A DNA stretch of 23,009 bases from an uncultured Oscillospiraceae bacterium (GCA_934511165.1 CAKSWA010000036.1:1-23009), one strand, 5' to 3'; shown: positions 1 through 8,397, counted from the first letter of the stretch. Made by a program: numbers and translations. The notes: generated from the letters alone by a model not told the origin.

Positions 1-88
1 CCAGGAAGATGATCGCAACGATCACCGCCCAGTACGCAATGTTGATAAGGAAGTTTACGCGGGGATTCGTTTCCCGTTTTTCTTCCAT
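1..88 (-). CDS. Membrane protein N-terminus, possibly AI-2E transporter family (partial)
   Basis: Only the first 29 codons lie in the window; the gene runs off the left edge. The start is the ATG at 88, preceded by the strong ribosome site AAGGAGGG. The peptide begins MEEKRETNPRVNFLIN and continues into a hydrophobic stretch (AYWAVIVAIIFL), so a charged cytoplasmic tail is followed by a first membrane helix. This pattern is common at the N-terminus of clostridial AI-2E-family/YtvI-like permeases, but the fragment is too short to prove it. It starts 15 nt after the alpha-galactosidase stop codon, so it is probably the third gene of the GH2-GH36 transcript. Confidence 0.4.
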   Translation of the reverse strand, partial: MEEKRETNPRVNFLINIAYWAVIVAIIFL

Positions 89-103
89 AAGAATCCCTCC
101 TTT

Positions 104-1705
104 TTAAGAGTATCGCGTGTCGCTCGGCAGGAACGGCAGCGCGAGACGCTGCTCCTCGCCGTCGAGCGTATATTCAATGCGAGGCATGCCGTCCATGCAG
201 ACGCGCACGTTTTCGGCGCTCCGCAGATGGCGCAGAGCGCGGTAGGTCTCGCGCTTCTCCTCGTCGTAGGCGCTCATATCATCGGACGTGAAGAACACGC
301 TTCCGAGTAGGGCGTCCGCGCGCGCGAGCATGGTTTTCTGCGTTTCGGAAAGCTTGAGATTGTCGCTGCGGAGGAAGAACACATCCGGATCGTTCCCAAA
401 CGCGCGCCCATTCAAACCGCGGCGGAAAAGCGTATTTTCAAGCGACTGCTTTGTGGAGATGCGCTCGCGGTGCGCCATTTTCATAATAAAGGAGCCGTCC
501 CAGTCAAGCCCCACATCGCAGCCGATGCGGCAGTAATCCACAAGGCCGAACGCCGGCATGAGCGGCACGCCGCAGCCGATGATGAGATGATCGCCGCACA
601 GCTCGCGCAAAAAGTTCACGGCGCGGTGCATACGCCTGGCGCGGCTCTCCGTCGGGAGATTGACCGGCGCGGCGGCATAGAGAAAGTCGAGCTTCACAAG
701 ATCGAAGCCCCAGTCGGTGAAAACACGGCGAAATACATCCCGCAAATACGCCGCGACCTGCGGATGGTCAAAGTCGAGCGCATAGAAGCCGCCCCAGTTC
801 ATGCCGCAGTACCATGGCTTTCCGTCCACGCGCAGCAGCCAGTCCTTGTGCCGCCGGAAAATTTCCGAGTCCTTCTGGCAGACGAACGGCGAGAGCCAAA
901 GCCCCGCGCGAAAGCCCTTTTCATGGATCTTGTCCGCCGTGCCGCGAAGCCCTTTCGGGAACTTCTTTGCGTCCGTTGTGAGCCAGTCGCCCACGGCGGG
1001 CTCCCAGCCGTCGTCGATCTGGAATACATCGCCCTCGGAGAGCACGCCGGTACAGCCGGAGAGATCGGAGAGGATGCATTTTTCGTCGATATCCGCATAG
1101 CGGTTATACCAGCTCGAATACCCGGCAATACGCTCCATGGGCCTTTTCGGCAGCCCCATGGCCGCAAACCAGCCGTCGTAGACCTCAGACTCCGCGCCCT
1201 CGGCGCAGAAAAGATCAAATACATGAAACTCCCCGTTGCAGCGCACGCCGCAGCAGTCACGCGAGAGCGTGAGCTTTTCGGCATTCGCGTCATAGCAGAT
1301 CATGGTATACCCGCTCGCTTCGTCGAGCGAGCCGAGCAGCCGGAAATGCTCACCGCGCCGCCAGTAGGCATAGGATTCGCCGTGCGTCACGCCCGGCGTT
1401 TCCGGATAGTCGGTAAAATAGTAATCGCCGTAGCGCTCAAGCCCCAGCGGCTTGAAGCGCGCCAGCGGGCTTGCGAAAGAGGGCGTGTAATCGTTCACGC
1501 CGCACTCCGGCGAATACGTCCAGCTCTGAAAGCCGTTGATGAAAATACGCTCGTCCGGCTCCGTTTCCCAGAGCATCGCGCCGGTCACGCTTTTGAGCGT
1601 GTCATCCGGCAGGTCGCAGACAATGCGGTTCTCGCCCGGCTGCAGCAGTGTACTGCCGGTGACTGTCCCGCCGTTTTCCAGTTCCACGCGCCATAGAAGT
1701 TCCAT
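104..1705 (-). CDS. GH36-like alpha-galactosidase
   Basis: This 533-residue cytoplasmic glycosidase has no signal peptide. Visible GH36/clan GH-D features are FQIDDGW (residues 228-234), the nucleophile strand LVKLDFLY with Asp340, and RIGCDVG with Asp397 as likely acid/base. The N-terminal half (about 1-190) is the beta-sandwich that precedes the barrel, and INGFQSW (56-62) is typical of it. Expected activity is release of terminal alpha-galactose from raffinose- or melibiose-type sugars, although divergent GH36 members have other specificities. The start is the ATG at 1705 with AGGAG just upstream; the frame stays open further upstream, but only through the end of the GH2 gene. It begins 5 nt after the GH2 stop, so the two are co-transcribed and probably translationally coupled. 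Family call is firm; substrate is inferred. Confidence 0.85.
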   Translation of the reverse strand: MELLWRVELENGGTVTGSTLLQPGENRIVCDLPDDTLKSVTGAMLWETEPDERIFINGFQSWTYSPECGVNDYTPSFASPLARFKPLGLERYGDYYFTDYPETPGVTHGESYAYWRRGEHFRLLGSLDEASGYTMICYDANAEKLTLSRDCCGVRCNGEFHVFDLFCAEGAESEVYDGWFAAMGLPKRPMERIAGYSSWYNRYADIDEKCILSDLSGCTGVLSEGDVFQIDDGWEPAVGDWLTTDAKKFPKGLRGTADKIHEKGFRAGLWLSPFVCQKDSEIFRRHKDWLLRVDGKPWYCGMNWGGFYALDFDHPQVAAYLRDVFRRVFTDWGFDLVKLDFLYAAAPVNLPTESRARRMHRAVNFLRELCGDHLIIGCGVPLMPAFGLVDYCRIGCDVGLDWDGSFIMKMAHRERISTKQSLENTLFRRGLNGRAFGNDPDVFFLRSDNLKLSETQKTMLARADALLGSVFFTSDDMSAYDEEKRETYRALRHLRSAENVRVCMDGMPRIEYTLDGEEQRLALPFLPSDTRYS

Positions 1706-1710
1706 ATTCT

Positions 1711-4068
1711 TCACTCCTGTTCGACGTTTTGTACTTGGATTGAAAAGCGCACCTCTTCCTCCGGCAGTCCGGCGGCGGAAATGCGAAGAACGGCTTCCCC
1801 GCTCTCGCCGGCGGTGCGCACATAGGTGCCGGTCATGCCGCCCTCGGCGGTCACCGTGTCTGGGCCAATGAGCGCCGCTGCGCCCGTGAGCGAAAAGCAC
1901 ACGGGAAGCTGCGCATACGAGGCCGGGGTACCGTATTCATCGAGAATACGGACGCGCACCGCGGCAGCATCCCACGTGTCGCCCACGTGAAGTTCTGTTT
2001 TACTCACACGCACTTCCATATGCAGCGCCGCGCCCGAGGCGCGCGTTACGCTCGCAACGGTCTTCCCGCCGGTGCGGGCGTCAAAGCGCCAGCGCGTGGC
2101 CGCGCCGCCCCAGTTGCCGACGTATTTGCCGAACAGCGCTACGCCATCGTCCATCGTGAGCTTGTAGCGCGCCATGGCCCACGCCATGCGCGCCTTGTCT
2201 GCCACCGGCATCCCGGCGAGGCCGTTCTTTCCGGCAGAGACGAGGCACTTTCGCAGCAGCTCTGCTTTGTCGTGCGGGAAATGCTCCTGCGTCTCCAGCA
2301 ATTCGCCGATCGTATCGTCGATCGCAACCGGGCCGTGCGGCAGTCCGTCCCACCCCTTGGTACAGAACGCGGCAACAAATTGATCATTTTTATAGAGCGC
2401 GACTTCCTCGGCATTCGTGAACGCCCAGACAGCGCCGACATTTCCGGCGGGATAGTCGCCGATGTCCATCGGCGAACCGACTTCGAGCACCGGCGTTTTG
2501 TCCCCCTGGCTGGCATAGAGCGCCGCGGCGAGCTTCGGATTGCGGAAGGCATCCATCACGCCATGATAGCACACACGGTCGCCGGAGCCGAAGTCCTTAT
2601 GCGTCGGATAATCGAACATCACCCAGCCGAAGCAGCCGGAAATCTCACCGTCGGACGCGGCGGCGTTCTGCACACGCGCGTGGCGCAGCGCATGCTCCTG
2701 CCGCTTTTCCCAGGGGTCAAAGGATTTTGTCGGGAACATGTGGCCGTTGCACTCGGAGATGAGATAGGGCTTATCCATATCCGGCGTCACGGCGCTGCGC
2801 TTCTTCGCGCCCGGCGCCGTACCGTCGTGCGAGAAGTCGTTATAGGCGTAGACATCTTCGAGCAGATGGCTCTTTTCGAGATACCGCACGCCGGAGGTCT
2901 GGCGCGAAGGGTCAAGTGAATGCGCCAGCGCATTTGTTTCGCGGTAGAAATCGTCGTCGTCCAGACTTTCGTTGATGCGCACGCCCCAGAGGACGATGGA
3001 CGGATGATTCCGGTACTGCGTCACCATCTCGCGCACATTTTCGACCGACTGACGCTTCCACTCCGCGCCGCCAATGTGCTGCCAGCCGGGAAGCTCGGTA
3101 AACACAAGCAGCCCCAGCTCGTCGCAGGCATCGATGAAATGCTGGCTCTGCGGATAATGCGACGTGCGCACCGCCGTGCAGCAAAGCTCCTCCTTAAGAA
3201 TCCGCGCGTCCTCGCGCTGGAGCGCCTCGGGCGCAGCATAGCCCATGTAGGGATAGCACTGATGGCGGTTCAGGCCGCGGAGAAATACGCGCTCGCCGTT
3301 CAGATAAAACCCGCTGCGGCGAAATTCCGCCGTACGGAAGCCGAAACGGACGGTCTTTTCGTCGGTCACCGCGCCGCTCTCGTCAAGTAGCTCGGCACGG
3401 ATCAAATAAAGATTGGGCTCGTCCAGCGTCCAGGGACGGGCGTTCGAATAGTTTACATAATATTTATTATCGTCACCCTCTGTTACGGCGCATACCGCGC
3501 CGGTACCGTCAAGCAGCGTGACTCGGCGGCAGGAGGGCTCGCCGGATACGGTGAGGGTGATCTCGGCGCGGTCGAGCGAGGGCGTCATGACAAACACGTC
3601 CTCGATCACATCCGCGCCGCGGACATCGAGCCAGACCTCGCGGTACAGCCCGCCGTAAGCGAGATAATCCAGCACGAAGCCAAACGGCGGCACCGCGGGG
3701 TTCTCGGCCGTATCGAGCATCACGGCCAGACGGTTTTCCATGCCGTAGCGCACGGCGGACGTGATCTCTACGCGGAACGCCGTATAGCCGCAGGCATGAG
3801 CGGCGAGCTTTTCGCCGTTCAGGTATACCTCGGCATAATGCGCTGCGCCGTCAAATTGCAGAAAGAGGCGCTTGCCGCGGTATTCAAGCGGCACGGAGAG
3901 GCCCCGCCGGTAGCCGCAGATGCCGGCATAGTCCTCGGGCTTCGCATAGTGCAGCGGCACCTCCCCCGCCGTGTGCGGGAGATCAACAAGCGGAAACCGT
4001 CCCTCGCCGCGGGCAAAGCCGGCGCTCCACTCGCGGGTGAATTCCCAATCGCTGCAAAGGCTGATCAT
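1711..4068 (-). CDS. Glycoside hydrolase family 2 (beta-galactosidase-like)
   Basis: A 785-residue intracellular GH2 enzyme. The domain order is sugar-binding jelly roll (about 1-150), Ig-like domain (about 155-250), TIM barrel (about 255-520), then C-terminal beta domains. Catalytic residues are visible: acid/base Glu367 in WGVRINES and nucleophile Glu439 in PYLISECNGH. RGLNRHQ (265-271) and VRTSHYP (300-306) are usual GH2 barrel signatures. After the barrel come a DUF4982-like beta domain (WAFTNAEEVALYKND), a helical insert ending in GKYVGNWGG, and a last Ig-like domain (SKTELHVGDTW onward). The start at 4068 has GGAGGG upstream. It leads the operon with the alpha-galactosidase. Beta-galactosidase is the likeliest activity, but beta-glucuronidase or another GH2 specificity cannot be excluded from sequence alone. 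Confidence 0.87.
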   Translation of the reverse strand: MISLCSDWEFTREWSAGFARGEGRFPLVDLPHTAGEVPLHYAKPEDYAGICGYRRGLSVPLEYRGKRLFLQFDGAAHYAEVYLNGEKLAAHACGYTAFRVEITSAVRYGMENRLAVMLDTAENPAVPPFGFVLDYLAYGGLYREVWLDVRGADVIEDVFVMTPSLDRAEITLTVSGEPSCRRVTLLDGTGAVCAVTEGDDNKYYVNYSNARPWTLDEPNLYLIRAELLDESGAVTDEKTVRFGFRTAEFRRSGFYLNGERVFLRGLNRHQCYPYMGYAAPEALQREDARILKEELCCTAVRTSHYPQSQHFIDACDELGLLVFTELPGWQHIGGAEWKRQSVENVREMVTQYRNHPSIVLWGVRINESLDDDDFYRETNALAHSLDPSRQTSGVRYLEKSHLLEDVYAYNDFSHDGTAPGAKKRSAVTPDMDKPYLISECNGHMFPTKSFDPWEKRQEHALRHARVQNAAASDGEISGCFGWVMFDYPTHKDFGSGDRVCYHGVMDAFRNPKLAAALYASQGDKTPVLEVGSPMDIGDYPAGNVGAVWAFTNAEEVALYKNDQFVAAFCTKGWDGLPHGPVAIDDTIGELLETQEHFPHDKAELLRKCLVSAGKNGLAGMPVADKARMAWAMARYKLTMDDGVALFGKYVGNWGGAATRWRFDARTGGKTVASVTRASGAALHMEVRVSKTELHVGDTWDAAAVRVRILDEYGTPASYAQLPVCFSLTGAAALIGPDTVTAEGGMTGTYVRTAGESGEAVLRISAAGLPEEEVRFSIQVQNVEQE

Positions 4069-4098
4069 GGCGTCCCTCCGTAAAAAATTGCTTCTTTT

Positions 4099-4127
4099 AT
4101 TTTACATGCTGAGAGGCGTTATTTCAA
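4099..4127 (-). promoter_or_regulatory. Sigma-A promoter of the GH2-GH36 operon
   Basis: On the minus strand, -35 TTGAAA (4122-4127) is separated by exactly 17 nt from -10 TAAAAT (4099-4104). Transcription should begin near 4092, leaving a short leader of about 20 nt before the GH2 ATG at 4068. No clear operator palindrome was seen next to it. Confidence 0.7.
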
Positions 4128-4218
4128 CCGAAAGAAAATATTTAACAAAATCACAGCAGCGTCCCTTTAAACGCCGCAAATTATCTGAAAAAAACATGTT
4201 TACCCTCTTGCAGATATA

Positions 4219-4224
4219 TATAAT
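4219..4224 (+). promoter_or_regulatory. Candidate -10 box for the DUF6273 gene
   Basis: TATAAT lies 40 nt upstream of the ATG at 4265. No good -35 hexamer is present at 16-18 nt spacing (ATGTTT at 17), so this is a partial promoter call. Confidence 0.4.
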
Positions 4225-4264
4225 GGACTTATCTTCTTTTAAAAGGCATAGGGAGGGTAAATCT

Positions 4265-5408
4265 ATGGGAGCAGCTATTGCTATTGCAGCTATCGTGGGG
4301 ATCGCCGTGGCGTACTTCGCGGCAAAGGAGTTTGAGCTTATCGCAAAAGACAAAGGGTATGCGGATAAGAAATACTTCTGGTGGACATTCCTTGCCGGTT
4401 TTGTCGGCATCCCGATGGTCATCGCGCTGCCCGACCGCCGCGGCGGCGCTCTGCGTCTGCGCGGTAGTCGCCGTTGTTTTTACGCAGGTCATTCTTCCCA
4501 AGCAGAAATACAACAAGGCGATGAGCCTGATCGACGCCGGGGAATACGATGCCGCCTATGAAATGCTGGAAAAGCTTGGAAATACGGAGGCGATCGCAGC
4601 AAGCAAGTACGATCGCGCCATGGAATACATCGACGCGCGGGACTATGAGGCGGCATTTACATTTCTGAACGGTCTAAACTATAAAGACAGCGAAGAACAA
4701 AGCGAAAGCGTTCTGCAAATGATAAAGCAGGAAAACATCGGCTTGTATTGCAGTCTTATATACAATACTGCCGATGTGGGCGACACGGTTTTCTTTGGAG
4801 CATATGAACAGGATAACGATATGGCCAACGGAAAAGAGAATATCGCGTGGCGGATTCTTGTTAAGGAAGATAACAGAATGCTGCTGATCAGCGAATATGC
4901 TCTTGACTGCAAGCCATACAATACAATTTATGAAGATGTTACCTGGGAAACCTGTTCCCTGCGAAAGTGGTTAAATCACAATTTTATGAATGTCGCGTTC
5001 TCCGCTGAGGAAAAGAAAATGATTCCTTCCGTCAGCGTATCGGCTGGTAAGAATCCGAAATGCAGCACAGATCCGGGCAACGCAACGAGCGATAGGATCT
5101 TTTTACTCAGCGTCCGTGAAGCAGACTATTACTTCAGCAGCTATAGTAAAGCAGGCTACTACTTCAGCGACTATGATGCGAAACAATACGAACCGACGGC
5201 CTATGCCATAGCCAATGGTGCAGAAACGGATAACGACACCTATCTCAAAGGCGGCACAACAGTTTGCAATTGGCGGCTGCGCTCGCCCGGCACAGATCGG
5301 AAATGTGCTACTATTATAGACATTCCCGGTGGCTTTAACATATACGCCAGTGTCAACAGAGATGTTTTTTGTGTCCGCCCCGCCATGTGGATCGACATTG
5401 AAAATTAA
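4265..5408 (+). pseudogene. Membrane-anchored DUF6273 protein gene, interrupted by a +1 frameshift
   Basis: Translation starts at the ATG at 4265 after AGGGAGGG. The first frame encodes a membrane helix (AAIAIAAIVGIAVAYFAAKEF), then YFWWTFLAGFVGIPMVIALPDR, and stays open only to 4561 (98 residues). From about 4440 the +1 frame takes over with a second membrane helix (ALCVCAVVAVVFTQVIL), two TPR-like repeats (KYNKAMSLIDAGEYDAAYEMLEKL and KYDRAMEYIDARDYEAAFTFLNGL) and a full DUF6273 domain. The domain signatures are VFFGAYEQ, AWRILV, TWETCSLRKWLN, WRLRSPG and VRPAMW. The halves join best inside the GC-rich run 4425-4450. The second frame has no well-placed start, so either a real indel broke the gene, the sequence has an error, or there is recoding. 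AT content in the second half is higher than in the neighbouring genes. Function is unknown. Confidence 0.6.
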
Positions 5409-5410
5409 AA

Positions 5411-5475
5411 AGGCTCACTCCCCAAGGAAGCCAGCCATCAGGCTGACGGAGGGAGTCAGCGCCTTCCCCAAAAAG
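5411..5475 (+). repeat. Dispersed short repeat, copy A
   Basis: The stretch contains AGGCTGACGGAGGGAGTCA. This matches the minus-strand core of the copy at 16508-16560 (AGGCTGACTGAGGGATTGA). Imperfect inverted ends (GGCTCACTCCC against GGGAGTCAGCGCC) make it foldable, like a MITE-type or REP-type element. It lies directly after the stop codon of the DUF6273 gene. I associate similar GGCTCCCT...GCTGACTGAGGG elements with Oscillospiraceae genomes. Confidence 0.55.
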
Positions 5476-5492
5476 GAAAACTTTACCAATGC

Positions 5493-5528
5493 AAAACCGT
5501 CCGGAGAAATCCGGACGGTTGCTTTTTT
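5493..5528 (+). terminator. Bidirectional intrinsic terminator between DUF6273 gene and asparaginase
   Basis: A perfect 10-bp stem, AACCGTCCGG (5495-5504) with CCGGACGGTT (5511-5520), encloses the loop AGAAAT. It is followed by GCTTTTTT on the plus strand and by TTTTGC on the minus strand. It can end both the plus-strand DUF6273 transcript and the minus-strand asparaginase transcript, which converge here. Confidence 0.85.
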
Positions 5529-5532
5529 CCTA

Positions 5533-6525
5533 TCAGAGCCGGTCGTTGCCGACGGGGGTAAGGAAGAGCTTGCGGAACTCTGCATCGTCGGAAGAGTTTG
5601 CCAGCGCCCATTCCACCTTCGCCACGACCGCTTCGGTCGTCATGGTGTAGGCTTCGAGCAGCTCGTACTTTTTCTTGATGCGGAAACCCACGCGGTAAAG
5701 CTCCATGTCGCTGCCCTCGTGGGAGACCTGCGTGGTGAAAATGACCTTCACATGGTTTCGCAGAAGATGGCCGATCTTCTCGGTGAACTCGTCGTTGTCG
5801 TAATACGGCACGCCGCCGACGCCGAAGCTTTCAATGATGACCGCGTGAGCGTGCTCGGCCACATAGTCGAGAATGCCGGGCGCCATGCCGGGGATAAGCT
5901 TGATGACGCATACGCGGCTGTCGAGCGTCTCGTAAAACCGCACCGGGCCGCGGAACGACTCCCGGATATAATAGCGCACCTCGCCGCCTCGGATGACCGC
6001 GACTTCCGGATAATCGATGCTCGAAAAGGCGTTAAAGCTGCGTGTGCGCGTTTTCTGCGCGCGGTTTGCGCAGATGACCTTGTTGTCAAACACGAGATGG
6101 ATGCCGCAGGCATCGTCATCGGCGGCATAGGTGATCGCGCTGCGCAGATTTTCCCGCGCATCGGTGTCACGCGCATAGATGGACACCTGCGAGCCGGTCA
6201 GCACAACGGGCTTCGGGCTGTTCTGGATGAGATAATAGAGTGTCGCGGCGGCGTAGGCCATCGTGTCGGTGCCGTGGGTGATGACAAAGCCGTCGTACTC
6301 CTCATATTTTTCCCGGATGATCTTCACAAGCTCGACCCAATTCTGCGGGCGCATGTTCGTGCTGTCCAGATTAAAGGGCTGCACCGTGTCGATCTCGCAG
6401 AGACTACGCACCTCCGGGATGCATTGCAGCAGTTCTTCGCTCGTCAGTTCCGGCGTGAGACCGTCCTCCGCCGGGCGCGAGGCGATCGTGCCTCCGGTGG
6501 CGATCAGCAGCAGTTTCTTGCTCAT
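5533..6525 (-). CDS. ansA: Type I L-asparaginase
   Basis: A 330-residue cytoplasmic enzyme hydrolysing L-asparagine to aspartate and ammonia. Both active-site signatures are present: IATGGTIAS near the N-terminus with nucleophile Thr13, and VITHGTDTM with Thr86-Asp87. There is no signal peptide, and the length fits the type I (AnsA) cytoplasmic class rather than periplasmic type II. Its ATG overlaps the stop of the GntR gene by 4 nt (ATGA), making it the last gene of a four-gene chain with an ABC transporter and its regulator. That makes it likely to be controlled by the YtrA-type repressor from the promoter at 8438-8465. A bidirectional terminator follows immediately. Confidence 0.92.
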   Translation of the reverse strand: MSKKLLLIATGGTIASRPAEDGLTPELTSEELLQCIPEVRSLCEIDTVQPFNLDSTNMRPQNWVELVKIIREKYEEYDGFVITHGTDTMAYAAATLYYLIQNSPKPVVLTGSQVSIYARDTDARENLRSAITYAADDDACGIHLVFDNKVICANRAQKTRTRSFNAFSSIDYPEVAVIRGGEVRYYIRESFRGPVRFYETLDSRVCVIKLIPGMAPGILDYVAEHAHAVIIESFGVGGVPYYDNDEFTEKIGHLLRNHVKVIFTTQVSHEGSDMELYRVGFRIKKKYELLEAYTMTTEAVVAKVEWALANSSDDAEFRKLFLTPVGNDRL

Positions 6526-6902
6526 GCGTTTTCCTCCTTCATCAGCTCGCGCAGCAGCGCCGCCGCTTCCTCTCCGGACGCGCCGACAGCCGCGCAGAAC
6601 TGCGCGGCGTCGGTGAGCTTTTCTTTTAAAATGGCGCGGCGCATCGCCGCTTTGTCCGCTTCTCCGAGCGAGGCGGCAAACGTCCCGCGCCCGACAGCGG
6701 TATGGATAAATCCGTCCCGTTCCAGTTCTTCCCAGGCGCGGCGCACCGAAATGAGACTGACCGACAGTTCCTGCGCCACAGTCCGGATCGGCGGCAGCAC
6801 CTCGCCGGGCGTTATATCCCCGCGCAGTATCTGCGCGGCGAGCTGGTCATACATCTGCCGGTAGAGCGGCAGCGGCGATGTATTCGTCACGGTCAGCTTC
6901 AC
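6522..6902 (-). CDS. GntR-family regulator, YtrA subfamily
   Basis: A 126-residue protein. An N-terminal winged helix-turn-helix (about 12-78: PLYRQMYDQLAAQI, TVAQELSVSLISVRRAWEEL, GFIHTAVGRGTF) is followed by only about 45 residues of helix, the short C-terminal dimerisation segment typical of YtrA. YtrA regulators repress their own ABC transporter operon, often in response to cell-envelope antibiotics; the inducer here is unknown. It overlaps the permease upstream and the asparaginase downstream by 4 nt each. The palindrome at 8425-8449, carrying GTGTAT and ATACAC half-sites over the operon -10, is the obvious binding site. Confidence 0.88.
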   Translation of the reverse strand: MKLTVTNTSPLPLYRQMYDQLAAQILRGDITPGEVLPPIRTVAQELSVSLISVRRAWEELERDGFIHTAVGRGTFAASLGEADKAAMRRAILKEKLTDAAQFCAAVGASGEEAAALLRELMKEENA

Positions 6903-7552
6903 AGATCCACCTTTTCAAACCGCTCAGCGCTGATTTTCGCCGAGAGCAGCGTAAACACCGCCCAGAGGACAATTCCCGCAAACAGCACCGGGAGCTGGCG
7001 GAGCTGCGCGCTCTTCTCCAGGGTGTCAAGATACGCGCTGACCGGCGAGGGGATATACTGTGCGAGCGATTCAGCGGCAACAATATAAAGAAACGTGAAC
7101 ACGCCGCCCCAGAGGAACGCCTTGCCCTCGCTGCGTCCGGTTTTATAGAACACCGGGAAGAAAATGAGGTTGAAGCCGCCGTACATCAGAAGCGACAGGC
7201 CGAAAAACGCCACATTCGGCTCGATGCCGGCGTTGTTCCCCCCGACGGGGTTGATCTTCGCGGAGAGGATCGCAAAGGGGATGGCAATGACAATATTCGC
7301 AAGCTCCAAAAGCGCCACGGCGAGCACGCGGGCGCGGACAACGTCGCCCTTGCGCACCGGCAGGAGCGCCGAATAGAAAATATCGTTCTCGGCGCGGTTC
7401 GTCTTAAACGTGAGGAATACGCCGAGCATCAGATAGAAAAAGCTGACATAGTAGGGGTACGACGGCACGAGCAGCAGCGCCGTAAGCAGGAAGAAGATGT
7501 ATACCGTCGGGTGGATGGCAAGCCGGAACTCCTTATACAGCAGATTTTTCAT
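6899..7552 (-). CDS. ABC-2 type transporter permease
   Basis: A 217-residue integral membrane protein with about six hydrophobic helices (near 12-30, 35-50, 80-100, 112-135, 145-162 and 188-207). MKNLLYKEFRLAIHP at the start and FYSALLPVRKGDVVRAR after the second helix are typical of small ABC-2 permeases found beside YtrA-type regulators (ABC2_membrane_5-like). It should pair with the ATPase encoded just upstream, with which it overlaps by 4 nt. The substrate is unknown; relatives act in bacteriocin or envelope-stress resistance, or in export. Confidence 0.85.
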   Translation of the reverse strand: MKNLLYKEFRLAIHPTVYIFFLLTALLLVPSYPYYVSFFYLMLGVFLTFKTNRAENDIFYSALLPVRKGDVVRARVLAVALLELANIVIAIPFAILSAKINPVGGNNAGIEPNVAFFGLSLLMYGGFNLIFFPVFYKTGRSEGKAFLWGGVFTFLYIVAAESLAQYIPSPVSAYLDTLEKSAQLRQLPVLFAGIVLWAVFTLLSAKISAERFEKVDL

Positions 7553-8397
7553 TCTCTCCCCTCCCTTTCGATGTGCACCATGATGTCCTCCATGCCGATG
7601 AGCTCCGATGCAAGACCGGAGGCAAGAGCATCCTCCGTTTTCATCATCGCTTCAAAGCCGAAGCTCTGCTCGCGAAGGCCGATGGCACATTCTTTTACCG
7701 TGTCCGTCAGTTCGTCCCGGCTGCCGGTCACCTTGCGGTAGGTATCGGTGAAGGTGTCGCGGTCGGTGCTCGTGAGGATTTTTCCATTGTGGATGTACGT
7801 GATGAGATCGGCGCACTTTTCGAGATCGGATATAATATGCGTGGAGAACAGAATGCTGCGCTCTCCGTTTCTGACCGTGTCGCGGAAAATGTCCAGAAGC
7901 TCATCCCGGCTCACGGGATCGAGCCCGCTCGTCGGCTCATCAAGGACAAGAAGCCGCGCCCCGTGCGAGAGGGCAAGCGCCAGCGTGAACTTCACCCACA
8001 TGCCAGTGGAGAGCTCGCGCACGCGCTTTGTCTCGTCGAGCGAGAAACGCTTCATATACTCGCGGTACGCCGCATCGTCCCAATGTTCGTAAAACCGCGC
8101 CGTGACCGCCGCGACATCGCGCAGGCGCTTGGAGCCATAGTACCGCGCATCGCCCAGCACAATGCCGAGCTGCTGGCGGCAGGCCGATTCGTTTTCCCGG
8201 AGATCCATGCCGAACATTTCCACCGCGCCGCCGTCCGGGTGGACGAGGCCGAGCATGCTTTTGAGCGTTGTCGTTTTTCCCGCGCCGTTGCGGCCGATGA
8301 ACCCCATGATATACCCACTCTCCAAAGAGAACGAGACATGATCCAGCGTAAATCCCGGATACGTTTTGCAAAGATCGCGCACGGACAAAAGTTCCAT
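7549..8397 (-). CDS. ABC transporter ATP-binding protein
   Basis: A 282-residue ATPase. It has Walker A GRNGAGKT (35-42), a signature LSTGM (129-133) in place of the usual LSGGQ, Walker B RLLVLDEPTSGLD (148-160) and the H-loop FSTHI (184-188). The LSTGM form recurs in YtrB-like export ATPases. I chose the ATG at 8397 because GGGAGGA sits 7 nt upstream; an in-frame ATG at 8448 lies upstream of the predicted transcription start. It is the first gene of the chain ATPase-permease-GntR-asparaginase, all joined by 4-nt overlaps. The C-terminal region (about 215-282) is a family-specific extension. Confidence 0.92.
   Translation of the reverse strand: MELLSVRDLCKTYPGFTLDHVSFSLESGYIMGFIGRNGAGKTTTLKSMLGLVHPDGGAVEMFGMDLRENESACRQQLGIVLGDARYYGSKRLRDVAAVTARFYEHWDDAAYREYMKRFSLDETKRVRELSTGMWVKFTLALALSHGARLLVLDEPTSGLDPVSRDELLDIFRDTVRNGERSILFSTHIISDLEKCADLITYIHNGKILTSTDRDTFTDTYRKVTGSRDELTDTVKECAIGLREQSFGFEAMMKTEDALASGLASELIGMEDIMVHIEREGRE

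Noticed and set aside
470..1696. Long open frame on the plus strand opposite the alpha-galactosidase (and similar long frames at 1987-2919, 5329-6864, 11301-13313, 17772-19544, 19979-21520, 21427-22938)
   Set aside because: These are antisense shadows in GC-rich DNA. The proteins are Arg/Ala/His-rich, lack recognisable motifs and ribosome sites, while the opposite strand carries clear enzymes with intact catalytic residues.
4425..4450. Programmed ribosomal frameshift in the DUF6273 gene
   Set aside because: No slippery heptamer, no stop codon near the shift and no internal Shine-Dalgarno stimulator. A simple indel or sequence error is more likely.
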